NCBI GenBank assembly: GCA_025963725.1
Contig: JAOQAE010000002.1
Coordinates: 1,292,411-1,356,410, forward strand
Direction: 5' to 3'
From: Bacteroidota bacterium
Lineage (GTDB): Bacteria; Bacteroidota; Bacteroidia; 2-12-FULL-35-15
DNA: 64,000 nucleotides
Below, piece after piece: positions 43,032-52,065 of this stretch. Position 1 is the first letter of the stretch. Every line of letters begins with the position of its first letter. A model generated the notes under the pieces. The model was not told where the DNA came from and did not search any database. It saw only the letters and a list, made by a program, of their open reading frames with translations. The position numbers and the translations under genes are program-made.

Positions 43032-43534
43032 TTTGAGGTCGGATAACTTATTGTAAAATTCATTTTTTCTCCGTTAAATATTTCAGCAAAAATAGAGAAC
43101 GTATATTTAAAATGCCCCTCTTTAAGGCCGGAAGCCAAAGAATTTGTATTCTCATAATCAAATTCGATATCGTACCCTTTCATCGGGTTGATCTCAATTT
43201 TATAGGTCGGGCCTGTATCATACGTACAAAAGCTGGTTTTAGGAAACTCACCGTAGTGTTTCTGATGATAATAATGCTTCAGAACAATCCTATTCTCATG
43301 ACTATTCCAGTGTCGTATTTTGGAAATTCTCATTCTTCCACGTACTTCGATCCATACACTATCATTTAGAATAAGGTTATATGAGAATTTTTTATCCCCT
43401 GTTTTAAACATCAGGCAATTTACACTATCAAGCCTGCAATTATTATTATTCGGGCTGATCATGATCAAAAAGCTGTTCTGGCTGAAAGTGTTGGAATAAA
43501 TGAATAAAAGAAAAACGAAACAAAGCCCTCTCAT
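43028..43534 (-). CDS. Hypothetical secreted protein
   Basis: 168 residues with a signal peptide (about 1-18, LFIYSNTFSQ). The body is beta-rich, containing 'FCTYDTGPTYKIEINPMKGYDIEFDYEN', and fits no family I know. Its stop overlaps the mtgA start (ATGA), implying coupled expression. Confidence 0.7.
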   Translation of the reverse strand: MRGLCFVFLLFIYSNTFSQNSFLIMISPNNNNCRLDSVNCLMFKTGDKKFSYNLILNDSVWIEVRGRMRISKIRHWNSHENRIVLKHYYHQKHYGEFPKTSFCTYDTGPTYKIEINPMKGYDIEFDYENTNSLASGLKEGHFKYTFSIFAEIFNGEKMNFTISYPTSK

Positions 43535-43539
43535 AAGAA

Positions 43540-44493
43540 TTACAATTCAAATTTAGGACAATTGGCGGCGCCCTGCGGACGGTCATAATTCTCGGTGCTC
43601 ATCACAGGACTGAAGCCCATCATGAACTCGGTGGAATTGGCATGTGCCGCACGGAATTTAGAAATGGTATAATCATACGCAAAGCCGAGCACAATGTTGG
43701 AGAAGATCCGCACCTGGATCATTCCCACAACCGCATCGTGCATCCTGTACGAAACCCCGAGGCCCACACGCTGCCGGTAATACACCATGCAATTGAAATT
43801 GCTGACAGGCACCGATACGAAAGTGGTTTGAACGTGAATTGCCGGAACAATAATAAAATCATAACCATCCGAAACAAACTTTCGTGCAAACGTAAGGTAT
43901 GCATTCGGCAGAAGCCTGCTGCCGGTACCGATCTCCTTAGCTCCCTGCTTCAGCGTGTTACCATACACATTGCGTACGGCAACTCCGGCAACAAGCTTTC
44001 TTGAATACAGGTACACGCCGGGAATAATATCGGGGATGATCACCTTTGCAGCACGGTTCATGATCGCGGGGTCATTGGCATCGTATACGGAATTGCTGAT
44101 CGCGAATGACTTTACGCCCGCAGCAATCCCGAAGCCGATGTAATATTTGCTGCTCAGCTTTAAGTGGATGGCATAGGAGCCGTAAACGGATTTGTTCGCG
44201 AAAGCGCCATACTTATCCTGCTCGAAATAAAGTCCGGCACCATGCCAGTACCGCTTGTACCCTTTCTTCCCGAATGATTTGGTAACGCCCGCAAAATTTG
44301 TTTCCGGCGCAAACTCAAATCCTCCCCACTGCACACGCCTTCCCACCATGAACATCCAGCCTTTGGAATTGCCCGCAACCGCCGGGTTGAGCCCGTGATC
44401 GTTCAGCATGAACTGCGAATACTGCACATTCTGCTGGGCATGCGCTGCACAGGCGAAAAGCAGGATCACAGGTATGAAGATTAACTTTCTCAT
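43540..44493 (-). CDS. PorP/SprF-family protein paired with a gliding-type cargo
   Basis: 317 residues from ATG 44493 (MRKLIFIPVILLFACAAHAQQ). The longer start would extend into the upstream gene and spoil the signal peptide. Hallmarks are 'QNVQYSQFMLNDHGLNPAVAGNSKGW', 'VSNFNCMVYYRQRVGLGVSYR' and 'VLGFAYDYTISKFRAAHANSTEFMMGFSP'. The gene directly upstream encodes a protein with a gliding-motility-associated C-terminal domain; such type-B domains are known to need the SprF-like protein encoded next to them for T9SS export. Confidence 0.92.
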   Translation of the reverse strand: MRKLIFIPVILLFACAAHAQQNVQYSQFMLNDHGLNPAVAGNSKGWMFMVGRRVQWGGFEFAPETNFAGVTKSFGKKGYKRYWHGAGLYFEQDKYGAFANKSVYGSYAIHLKLSSKYYIGFGIAAGVKSFAISNSVYDANDPAIMNRAAKVIIPDIIPGVYLYSRKLVAGVAVRNVYGNTLKQGAKEIGTGSRLLPNAYLTFARKFVSDGYDFIIVPAIHVQTTFVSVPVSNFNCMVYYRQRVGLGVSYRMHDAVVGMIQVRIFSNIVLGFAYDYTISKFRAAHANSTEFMMGFSPVMSTENYDRPQGAANCPKFEL

Positions 44494-44494
44494 T

Positions 44495-45064
44495 TTAGCG
44501 GATGATGGAAACATTTCCTTTTACAATTGACTTTTCATCTTTCTTGTCGCCGTATATAATATAGAAATAGGCATTATCAGGCACGGGGATGCCGAACATG
44601 TCCTTTCCATCCCAGGCTTCATCGTAGGCGCCGGAATGCTCATATACTTTTTGTCCCCAGCGGTTATACACAAGAATAAGATTGCCGGAATAATGCTCGA
44701 TGTTGCCGATGGTCCAGGTATCATTAATGCCGTCACCGTTCGGCGTAAAGGCAAGCTTCGGGGCGATCTCGCAGGTTCGCAGCCCGATGGAAACGTGAAT
44801 GAGCGAATCTCTCCCGCTCGAATCGGTTACGGTAACGGTGTAGTCCCCCGGGGCAAGGTTGATCACGCTGTTATTGGTATCGCCAAAGCTCCAGAGAAAT
44901 GTGTATGGCGGATGCTCCTGCACTACGTTCAGTTCGGCACGGCCGTCGTTAGCGCCGTTGCAGTTGGAATCACGCGTCAATAAAGTGTAGTGTATGTCCT
45001 GTGCGCCCGCAGCAAGGCTCATGAAGAATAAAATGAATATGACAGCCGTTCTTCTCACTTGCAT
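44495..45064 (-). CDS. SprB-repeat-like protein with gliding-motility-associated (type-B) C-terminal domain
   Basis: 189 residues. Signal peptide (AAGAQ). Residues about 30-95 form one SprB-type repeat ('DSNCNGANDGRAEL...YTFLWSFGDTN...LAPGDYTVTVTDSSG'). The C-terminal domain starts 'KLAFTPNGDGINDTWTI' and ends 'NAYFYIIYGDKK...KGNVSIIR', the CHU_C/gliding-associated signature. It is a very short member of a family that is often giant. It overlaps the upstream TPR gene by 10 nt, and its stop lies just before the SprF-like ATG. Confidence 0.92.
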   Translation of the reverse strand: MQVRRTAVIFILFFMSLAAGAQDIHYTLLTRDSNCNGANDGRAELNVVQEHPPYTFLWSFGDTNNSVINLAPGDYTVTVTDSSGRDSLIHVSIGLRTCEIAPKLAFTPNGDGINDTWTIGNIEHYSGNLILVYNRWGQKVYEHSGAYDEAWDGKDMFGIPVPDNAYFYIIYGDKKDEKSIVKGNVSIIR

Positions 45065-45765
45065 AGCTTTTCAATGAGTTCTTCGGCCATTATGCTCCCT
45101 TTTTCGGAAGCCGTCTTCAGCACTTCGCAGGCTTCCGTTTTTTCGTTATGCTGGTACATGGTTGTTGCGAGCCCAATGTATGCCTCGCGGTAGGAGGAGT
45201 CCAGCTCCAGCACTTTTTTATAATCGGCTACGGCGCCTTTGTAATCACCTGAAATATCTTTCCAGTATGCGCGGCTGTACCATGCATTCACGTAATGCGG
45301 ATCGTATTCGATGGCCTTATCGAGATCGGCGATGGCCGAGGTAAAATCATCGAGGCGCGCCTTGGCCTGCGCACGGTTGTAATAAGCTTTCACATGAAAA
45401 GGCTTGAGCTCTATGATCTTGTTGAAGTCGCGGATGGCAGCGCTGTAATCCTTCAGCTGCGCCTTAAGGATGCCGCGGCCGTTGAGCGCATCCACATACT
45501 CCGGATTCAGCTTCAGGGCCTTATCGAGCTGCTTCAGCGCCAGCTTGTATTCCCCGAGCTTGTAATTGATGCAGCCCTGCAAACAAAAAGCGCTGTCGAA
45601 ATCGGGGCGCATGTAGAGCGCATTGTCGAGGTCGTGCAGCGCGGCGGTATAATCCTTTTGTGAATCGTTGATGAGGGCGCTCTGAAAATATTCGGAAGCG
45701 CTGTTTTGGGCCATAGAAAAAGCAGCGAGGCATATAAAGAAAATAAATGCTGCTGCTTTTTTCAT
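45055..45765 (-). CDS. Secreted TPR protein
   Basis: 236 residues with a signal peptide (AAFSMAQ) and about five TPR units from residue 25 to 215, such as 'YTAALHDLDNALYMRPDFDSAF', 'YSAAIRDFNKIIELKPFHVKAY' and 'FTSAIADLDKAIEYDPHYVNAW'. It is the first gene of the TPR / gliding-CTD / SprF unit and may assist assembly of the secretion complex at the periplasmic side. Confidence 0.9.
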   Translation of the reverse strand: MKKAAAFIFFICLAAFSMAQNSASEYFQSALINDSQKDYTAALHDLDNALYMRPDFDSAFCLQGCINYKLGEYKLALKQLDKALKLNPEYVDALNGRGILKAQLKDYSAAIRDFNKIIELKPFHVKAYYNRAQAKARLDDFTSAIADLDKAIEYDPHYVNAWYSRAYWKDISGDYKGAVADYKKVLELDSSYREAYIGLATTMYQHNEKTEACEVLKTASEKGSIMAEELIEKLCK

Positions 45766-45807
45766 GGTCTCTTATTTCTGCAGGAGCCTTTCAGCCCTGT
45801 GTGAAAA

Positions 45808-48033
45808 CTATTTAAGCATCTCGCCCAAGGCAGTATCAAACACTGCTTTTGCTTCCGCGATGGTTCCGAACGACTCCTCATCGATCAGCATTTCGGTGCC
45901 TGTAACATCGCCAAGATAAGCAAACTCTGCGTTGCTTTCCATCATGATGTCGATAAACCTGTCCTCCTCTTTTTTCTTCACGGAAACAACCACCCTGCTC
46001 TGTGCTTCACCGAACAGGAATGCATCGCTGCGGATGCTTTCGTCGCAGCTGATGTCGAACCCGAGCCCGTTTGGCATCGCGCTTTCCAGCAGTGTGATGA
46101 ACAATCCGCCATCGGCGCAATCGTGTGCCGACTGGATCACCTTTTCCTTAATGAGTGTTTTCACCGCTTTGTGCACCTCAAATTCTTCATTGAGGTCGAA
46201 TGCCGGTGCAGGCGAATTTTTCACCTTGTGATAAGAGTATAAATATTCGGATGATGCGATGTCGTTCTTGGAATTACCGATCAGGTAAATGGAATCGCCT
46301 TCGTTCTTGAAATTCAGGGTCATGCGATTGTTCTTGTCTTTCAGGATCCCCAGCATGCCGATAGTTGGCGTGGGGAACACAGGCCCTTCGTAAGACGACT
46401 GGTTGTAGAAGCTCACGTTTCCGCCTGTTACAGGAGTAGAGAACTTGATGCAGGCCTTCGACATTCCCTTGATGGAACCTACGAACTGCCAGTAAACTTC
46501 AGGGTTGTACGGGTTTCCGAAATTGAGGCAATTGGTGATCGCGGATGGCTCGCCGCCGCTGCACACGATGTTACGCGCCGCTTCCGATACTGCGATCGCG
46601 CAGCCTGTTTCAGGATCGGCATTCACATAGCGGGAATTGCAATCCACTTTCAGGGCAATTGCTTTATTTGTTCCTTTGATATTTACGATGGCTGCATCGG
46701 AAGGAGCGTTGGTGCTCATGTTCACGGTGCCTACCATGGAATCGTATTGGTTGTACACCCATTGCTTGGAAGCGATGTTCGGATGGGAGATCAGGAACTT
46801 AGCCACTTCCTTCAGGTCTTCCGGCTCAGGCACAGTATCAATATTGAATTTTTTATTTTCTGCAAAGTATGCAGGCTCTTTGTATTCGCGCTTGTATACC
46901 GGTGCGCCGCCGCCAAGCACAAGTGATTCGGCAGGAACATCGGCCACGAGCTCGCCTTTAACGTAATATTTCAAACGCTTTGTATCTGTTACTTCACCGA
47001 TGATCTCGCAGTTGAGGTCCCATTTCTCAAACACTTTTTCCACATCCTTTTCCCTGCCTTTTTTCACCACGATGAGCATGCGCTCCTGTGATTCGGAAAG
47101 AAGGATCTCCCATGGCAGCATGTTCGCCTGGCGTGTCGGTACTTTGTCGAGCCAGATGTCCATCCCGTGCTCGCCTTTCGCGCTCATCTCGGATGTGGAG
47201 CAGGTGATCCCCGCCGCACCCATGTCCTGCATGCCGATCACAGCGCCTGTTTTGATCACTTCAAGGCTTGCTTCCAATAATAATTTTTCCTGGAAAGGAT
47301 CGCCAACCTGTACGGCCGGCAAGTCTTTCGCCGAATCTTCGGTAAGGTCTTTCGAAGCGAATGCCGCTCCGTGGATCCCGTCTTTACCGGTTGCCGAACC
47401 TACGATGTATACCGGGTTGCCAACGCCGTAAGAAGTTGCGGAAACCGTTTCGCCGGCTTTAACAATTCCTGCGCTGAAGGCATTCACCAATGGATTCACA
47501 TTATAGCATTCATCAAAGAACACTTCACCGCCAACTGTCGGGATGCCAAATGCATTGCCATAATCGCCGATACCTTTCACAACGCCTTTTACAAGCCATT
47601 TGGTTTTATCGAGCTTCAGGTCGCCAAAGCGCAGGGAATTCATCTGCGCGATCGGGCGGGCGCCCATGGTGAAAATATCGCGGTTGATCCCGCCTACTCC
47701 CGTTGCTGCACCCTGGTAAGGCTCCAGTGCCGAAGGGTGATTATGCGATTCGATCTTGAAAGCGCAGCCAAGGCCGTCGCCGATGTCTACCAAACCAGCA
47801 TTTTCCTCGCCTGCTTTTGCCAGCATGTGCGGGCCTTCTTTCGGAAGGGTTTTCAGCCAGGTGATGGAATTTTTATAAGAGCAGTGCTCGCTCCACATCA
47901 CAGAGTAAATGCTCAGCTCCACAAAATTGGGCGTGCGGCCCAGGATCTCGTTGATCTTGTCAAATTCTTCGGGCAATAGGCCTAACTGCTTCGCTGTTTC
48001 TACTGTGGTCAATTGTTCTGTTGTGGTAGACAT
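45808..48033 (-). CDS. purL: Phosphoribosylformylglycinamidine synthase subunit PurL (small type)
   Basis: 741 residues, the length of the small PurL that works with separate PurS and PurQ. Recognisable segments are 'EHCSYKNSITWLKTLP', 'KIESHNHPSALEPYQGAATGVGGINRDI', 'VGDPFQEKLLLEAS', 'DMGAAGITCSTSEM' and 'DCADGGLFITLLES'. It converts FGAR to FGAM with ATP and glutamine-derived ammonia in purine synthesis. Monocistronic here, with a ~115-nt leader that carries a short upstream ORF. Confidence 0.96.
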   Translation of the reverse strand: MSTTTEQLTTVETAKQLGLLPEEFDKINEILGRTPNFVELSIYSVMWSEHCSYKNSITWLKTLPKEGPHMLAKAGEENAGLVDIGDGLGCAFKIESHNHPSALEPYQGAATGVGGINRDIFTMGARPIAQMNSLRFGDLKLDKTKWLVKGVVKGIGDYGNAFGIPTVGGEVFFDECYNVNPLVNAFSAGIVKAGETVSATSYGVGNPVYIVGSATGKDGIHGAAFASKDLTEDSAKDLPAVQVGDPFQEKLLLEASLEVIKTGAVIGMQDMGAAGITCSTSEMSAKGEHGMDIWLDKVPTRQANMLPWEILLSESQERMLIVVKKGREKDVEKVFEKWDLNCEIIGEVTDTKRLKYYVKGELVADVPAESLVLGGGAPVYKREYKEPAYFAENKKFNIDTVPEPEDLKEVAKFLISHPNIASKQWVYNQYDSMVGTVNMSTNAPSDAAIVNIKGTNKAIALKVDCNSRYVNADPETGCAIAVSEAARNIVCSGGEPSAITNCLNFGNPYNPEVYWQFVGSIKGMSKACIKFSTPVTGGNVSFYNQSSYEGPVFPTPTIGMLGILKDKNNRMTLNFKNEGDSIYLIGNSKNDIASSEYLYSYHKVKNSPAPAFDLNEEFEVHKAVKTLIKEKVIQSAHDCADGGLFITLLESAMPNGLGFDISCDESIRSDAFLFGEAQSRVVVSVKKKEEDRFIDIMMESNAEFAYLGDVTGTEMLIDEESFGTIAEAKAVFDTALGEMLK

Positions 48034-48060
48034 ATTTTTATCTGTTGATTTTTTTGAATG

Positions 48061-48126
48061 TTAATTTTTATAGGATGATCCTCTTCCGCTTTCCGGGCTG
48101 AGCTCCATGCAGCCTCTCCGCTTCAT
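48061..48126 (-). CDS. Possible leader peptide upstream of purL
   Basis: A 21-codon frame beginning MKRRGCMELSPE and ending SYKN with TAA, lying within the purL leader 28 nt before the purL start. The RNA there can form GGCTG/CAGCC. Too short to be judged by coding statistics; it could be an attenuation peptide, a small protein or chance. Confidence 0.3.
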   Translation of the reverse strand: MKRRGCMELSPESGRGSSYKN

Positions 48127-48147
48127 CAACCCTTTTTTTAGAGGTAT

Positions 48148-48155
48148 CAAATTTA
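48148..48155 (-). promoter_or_regulatory. -7 element TAAATTTG of purL
   Basis: Exact TAnnTTTG match on the minus strand, 114 nt before the purL ATG, defining a long untranslated leader unlike most genes here. Confidence 0.5.
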
Positions 48156-48215
48156 AATAAAACCGCCCTATTTACAGGTATTTTTTATTTTGAGTTTTCA
48201 ACAGTTTTGAATTGC

Positions 48216-48223
48216 TATATTTG
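48216..48223 (+). promoter_or_regulatory. -7 element TATATTTG abutting the start of the membrane protein gene
   Basis: Exact TAnnTTTG match, three bases before ATG 48227, predicting a leaderless transcript. It rules out the TTG start at 48212. Confidence 0.55.
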
Positions 48224-48226
48224 AGC

Positions 48227-49558
48227 ATGGAGATCCTTTTAACCTCTACCTACGCGCTGCTTTTCCTCTTCATCATCCGTAAGATGGAATTCTTTGCCGT
48301 AGACGGGATCTCCAAACCTGCCATTTCGCTGATCTTCATCCTGAAAATAATTGCAGGGCTCGCACTCTGGGCCGTGTATACCTTCTATTATACCGACCGC
48401 GCAACTGCCGATATTTACAAGTATTTTGACGACAGCAAAGTGATCTCGGATGCCCTCTGGACCCACCCGCTGGATTATCTCAAAATGCTTTCCGGCTTGG
48501 GCAACAACACGCCTGCATTTGATCATTATTACTCCGAAATGCATTACTGGGCAAGGAAGATCGACAGCAGTATTTATAACGACAGCCACACGATCATTCG
48601 CTTTAACGCGCTGCTCAGGCTGTTCTCCTTCGGATATTATAATGTGCATACCGTGGTGATCTGCTTTCTTTCATTAACGGGGCTTACCGCCATTTACAAA
48701 ACGTTTGTCCCTTACCTGCAGGATAAGAAAAAAGAGCTGCTCGCTGCTGTGTTCCTCCTGCCATCCGTTCTGTTCTGGGGCTCCGGGGTTTTAAAGGAAG
48801 GGCTGATCTTCTTTGCGCTCGGGCTGCTGATCTATTATTCCACTAAGCTGTTCAGCCGCAAGGCGCTCCTAATCTGCCTTGCCGCGGCCTTCCTCCTTGC
48901 CTTCTCTAAATTCTACGTCTGGCTCGCCATCTTCCCCGGCATCCTTTTCCTGCTCTGGGTCAATAAAGCCGGCAGGCAAAGGCTCTTTCTGAAATTCGCT
49001 GCTGTTACCGGGATTGTGGCTGTTACCGGACTGAACATCGACAAATTCACGAACATCCAGAACCCGCTGGTCACGCTTTCGCAGAAGCAATCCGAGTTCA
49101 GCCAGCTTGCTTATGGGAACCTCACCGATGCTAATAACAAGCCTATTCCCACGGCAGGAAGCCTGATCGGGATCAATCCGCTGGAACCCACTTTATCGTC
49201 ATTCGTGGCAAACGCCCCCGCTGCGCTGCAGAACACATTCTTTCGTCCGTACATCACGGAAGCAAGATCGCCCATGATGCTGCTCTCCGCGCTGGAAACG
49301 CTGCTCGTTCTTTTCATTGTGCTGCTCTGCCTGATCTGCATGAAGCCTCCCAGGGAGATCCGATGGGAATACGTGCTGTTCTGTCTTTCCTTCGTGCTGA
49401 TCCAATTCCTGATCATAGGCGAAACAACACCTGTGCTTGGCGCCGTGGCACGCTACAAAACCATTGCGCTTCCTTTTTTGCTGATCGCATTCCTTTTCAT
49501 TGCCGACAAGAAAAAGCTGCTTGAGAAGGTACCCCTTTACCGCAAAATATTCATTTAA
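48227..49558 (+). CDS. Polytopic membrane protein, possibly an O-antigen/polysaccharide-polymerase-like protein
   Basis: 443 residues from ATG 48227 (MEILLTSTYALLFLFIIRKMEFF). About nine to eleven hydrophobic segments; a large loop near 70-120 ('YFDDSKVISDALWTHPLDYLKMLSG', 'FDHYYSEMHYW'). 'VLFWGSGVLKEGLIFFALGLLIYYS' in the middle is typical of a family of uncharacterised Bacteroidota membrane proteins that loosely resemble polysaccharide polymerases. No glycan genes nearby; function unknown. Confidence 0.78.
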   Translation: MEILLTSTYALLFLFIIRKMEFFAVDGISKPAISLIFILKIIAGLALWAVYTFYYTDRATADIYKYFDDSKVISDALWTHPLDYLKMLSGLGNNTPAFDHYYSEMHYWARKIDSSIYNDSHTIIRFNALLRLFSFGYYNVHTVVICFLSLTGLTAIYKTFVPYLQDKKKELLAAVFLLPSVLFWGSGVLKEGLIFFALGLLIYYSTKLFSRKALLICLAAAFLLAFSKFYVWLAIFPGILFLLWVNKAGRQRLFLKFAAVTGIVAVTGLNIDKFTNIQNPLVTLSQKQSEFSQLAYGNLTDANNKPIPTAGSLIGINPLEPTLSSFVANAPAALQNTFFRPYITEARSPMMLLSALETLLVLFIVLLCLICMKPPREIRWEYVLFCLSFVLIQFLIIGETTPVLGAVARYKTIALPFLLIAFLFIADKKKLLEKVPLYRKIFI

Positions 49559-49568
49559 AAAATTTGAA

Positions 49569-49576
49569 TACATTTG
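49569..49576 (+). promoter_or_regulatory. -7 element TACATTTG of the permease gene
   Basis: Exact TAnnTTTG match, 28 nt before ATG 49605 and just after the preceding stop. It supports a separate transcript and the shorter start. Confidence 0.5.
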
Positions 49577-49604
49577 TTTCACACAAAATCAAAAAACACA
49601 CAGC

Positions 49605-51533
49605 ATGAGTTTTAACAGCTTATTCCGCAAGAAATCCGTAAACGATATTATGGCACAGGTTGAAAAAGATTGTGCGGATGACGGGCACGGATCTCTCGGA
49701 AAGCACCTTGGTGTGCGCGACCTTGCAGCATTCGGCATCGCGGCGATCATTGGCGCGGGAATTTTCAGCACCATCGGTAAAGCCAGCGCGGATGGCGGCC
49801 CGGCAGTGATCCTCCTTTTCCTGTTTACAGCCGTAGCCTGTGGCTTCGCGGCATTTGCATACGCCGAATTCTCATCCATGGTACCTGTTTCGGGAAGCGC
49901 CTATACTTATTCTTATGTTGCCTTCGGCGAGCTCATCGCCTGGATCATTGGCTGGGCGCTGATCATGGAGTACGGGATCGGGAACATCACGGTGGCCATC
50001 TCCTGGAGCGACTACTTCACCGGCCTGCTGGAAAGCGGCGGAATTCACCTGCCGCAATGGGTGCAGATGGATTACCTCACTGCTTCCAAAGGATTCGACC
50101 AGGCAACAGCGCTCATGCTCAGCGGAAAACCGTTTGAGAACCTCGACGCCGGCATACAGGCTGCCTACACGGCATGGACCACCGCTCCACACATAGGCCC
50201 GCTGCACATCATCGCCGACCTTCCTGCCCTCATGATCATTATTTTTATCACCTGGCTGGTGTACCGCGGAATGAAGGAATCGCGCAATGCTGCGAACTTA
50301 ATGGTGCTCATCAAATTATGCGTCATCCTGCTTGTAATTGCTGTGGGCGTGTTCTATGTTGATACCGACAACTGGCATCCATTTGCGCCGAACGGCATGG
50401 GCGGCGTGCTGAAAGGTGTATCTGCCGTATTCTTCGCATACATCGGCTTCGATGCCATTTCCACCACGGCAGAGGAATGCCGCAATCCGCAGCGCGACCT
50501 TCCCCGCGGAATGATGTGGGCGATCATCATTTGCACCGTATTGTACATCATCATCGCGCTGGTGCTCACAGGAATGGTAAGCTATAACGAGCTCAATGTC
50601 GGCGATCCGCTGGCATTCGTATTCCAGAAGCTGAACCTGAAATGGATGTCGGGCATCATCGCCGTAAGCGCTGTGGTTGCAATGGCCAGCGTGCTGCTGG
50701 TGTTCCAGATGGGACAGCCGCGCATCTGGATGAGCATGAGCCGCGACGGATTGCTGCCTAAAAAATTCTCCAAGATCCATCCCAAATATAAAACGCCATC
50801 TTTTGCCACTATTGTTGTAGGCTTCGTGGTTGCCGTTCCCGCCCTGTTCATGAACCTCACCATGGTCACCGACCTGTGCAGCATAGGAACGCTGTTTGCC
50901 TTTGTGCTTGTTTGCGCCGGTGTGCTGGTGCTGCAAAACAAAAAAGATATTCCGCGCGGTAAATTCAAAACGCCGTATATCAATTCAAAATTCATCATGC
51001 CGCTGATGCTTGTTGCCGGCATTGTGCTTTCCTTTACGTTAAACAAAGAGGCTACCATTGCCTTTCTTTCCAATGAGAAAAAGATGAACGATGCTTCCAC
51101 CATTGTCACCTCTTTAAAACCGGAAGAGACCAGCTCGATCAAAGCGCACCTGATGCAAACCGACAGCGCAGCATTTATGGCCGCGAATGCCGATGTTGAA
51201 ACATACATGAGCGGGCTCGACGAACCGCATTACGCTTCAATGGTGCAGTCGCTGCCTGTGAGCGAAGACCAGAAATACGAATCCGGCTTCAGCCTGTTCC
51301 AGCACAAGATCCCGATGTGGATCTTCATCATCATTTCATTTGCGCTGGCGGTATGGGCATTCCGCGCCAACCTTTCGCTTATCCCATTGCTCGGGCTGAT
51401 CAGCTGCCTGTACATGATGGCGGAGCTGGGAGTTTCAAACTGGATCGGCTTTGGCATCTGGCTGCTGCTGGGGCTTGTGATCTATTTCGGCTACAGCCGG
51501 AAGCACAGCAAGCTGCGGTTAAAGCTTGGTTAA
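49605..51533 (+). CDS. APC-family amino acid permease (cationic amino acid transporter-like)
   Basis: 642 residues from ATG 49605 (MSFNSLFRKKSVNDIMAQVE); an in-frame start 105 nt upstream lies inside the preceding gene and was rejected. 'LAAFGIAAIIGAGIFSTIGKA' carries the G-A-G-I-F substrate motif of transmembrane segment 1; 'GVSAVFFAYIGFDAISTTAEE' is the TM6 motif of the CAT subgroup. About 12 helices plus two more after a soluble insert (about 515-580). Inner-membrane uptake or exchange of amino acids. Confidence 0.93.
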   Translation: MSFNSLFRKKSVNDIMAQVEKDCADDGHGSLGKHLGVRDLAAFGIAAIIGAGIFSTIGKASADGGPAVILLFLFTAVACGFAAFAYAEFSSMVPVSGSAYTYSYVAFGELIAWIIGWALIMEYGIGNITVAISWSDYFTGLLESGGIHLPQWVQMDYLTASKGFDQATALMLSGKPFENLDAGIQAAYTAWTTAPHIGPLHIIADLPALMIIIFITWLVYRGMKESRNAANLMVLIKLCVILLVIAVGVFYVDTDNWHPFAPNGMGGVLKGVSAVFFAYIGFDAISTTAEECRNPQRDLPRGMMWAIIICTVLYIIIALVLTGMVSYNELNVGDPLAFVFQKLNLKWMSGIIAVSAVVAMASVLLVFQMGQPRIWMSMSRDGLLPKKFSKIHPKYKTPSFATIVVGFVVAVPALFMNLTMVTDLCSIGTLFAFVLVCAGVLVLQNKKDIPRGKFKTPYINSKFIMPLMLVAGIVLSFTLNKEATIAFLSNEKKMNDASTIVTSLKPEETSSIKAHLMQTDSAAFMAANADVETYMSGLDEPHYASMVQSLPVSEDQKYESGFSLFQHKIPMWIFIIISFALAVWAFRANLSLIPLLGLISCLYMMAELGVSNWIGFGIWLLLGLVIYFGYSRKHSKLRLKLG

Positions 51534-51552
51534 GCCTCAAGCATTTTAATTG

Positions 51553-51580
51553 AAAGCCCTGCAATTGCGGGGCTTTTTTA
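51553..51580 (+). terminator. Rho-independent terminator of the permease gene
   Basis: AGCCCTGCAA pairs with TTGCGGGGCT (one G-T pair), followed by TTTTTTA; about 20 nt after the stop. Confidence 0.8.
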
Positions 51581-51595
51581 ATATTGTACGACACA

Positions 51596-51715
51596 ACCAC
51601 CCCTAACCCCTCCTGAGAGGAGGGGGACGCATAGTGCGAGCGATAAATATATTAGTAAAGAATAATGATAGTTATAGCAGTATCAGCTCCCTCCTCGTAG
51701 GAGGGCCGGGGTGGT
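51596..51715. repeat. MITE-like element, copy 1 (120 bp)
   Basis: Left end ACCACCCCTAACCCCTCCT and right end AGGAGGGCCGGGGTGGT are imperfect terminal inverted repeats; each end also forms its own hairpin (CCTCCT...AGGAGG). The internal ~75 nt are almost identical to copy 2 at 51937-52056, implying recent duplication. No coding capacity. Confidence 0.8.
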
Positions 51716-51936
51716 ATGCCCTATATGTTTACTTTTTCTTTTTTCTTGATAAAAAAGAAACAATCCGCCTAGGCGGACAAGAAAGCCTGATCCCTCCACA
51801 CAAGCAACACGGCATCGCAGACTTTCAGGCCTTACGCGCGGCTCCGAAATTTTCATTACAGTTAAACAATAAAAGATTCGTTTTTTTAACCCTTGCACAA
51901 TCCGCTCTCTCCTTTTAGGAGGGTGGTACAGCACTA
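51716..51936. other. Repeat-derived intergenic segment with a 14-bp palindrome
   Basis: It contains TCCGCCTAGGCGGA, a perfect palindrome at about 51769-51782, a T-rich and A-rich inverted pair before it (CTTTTTTCTT/AAAAAAGAAA), and GGAGGGTGGTACAGCACTA at its end, which looks like the right end of a further MITE copy. No gene seen. Confidence 0.45.
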
Positions 51937-52056
51937 ACCACCCCTAACCCCTCCTGGAAGGAGGGGAACGCCTAGTGCGAGCGATAAATATATTAGTAAA
52001 GAATAATGATAGTTATAGCAGTATCAGCTCCCTCCTCGTAGGAGGGTCGGGGTGGT
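51937..52056. repeat. MITE-like element, copy 2 (120 bp)
   Basis: Same ends and near-identical interior as copy 1. It is bounded on both sides by TACAGCACTAA, which joins it to neighbouring copies. Confidence 0.8.
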
Positions 52057-52065
52057 ACAGCACTA

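Noticed and set aside
47371..47979. Plus-strand ORF of 202 residues inside purL
   Set aside because: Antisense to highly conserved purL segments and without recognisable motifs.
48034..48155. Purine or other known riboswitch upstream of purL
   Set aside because: The leader lacks the conserved three-way-junction sequences I would expect; only a short hairpin and a small ORF are visible.
50316..50936. Minus-strand ORF inside the permease gene
   Set aside because: Histidine- and glutamine-rich low-complexity translation antisense to a well-supported transporter.
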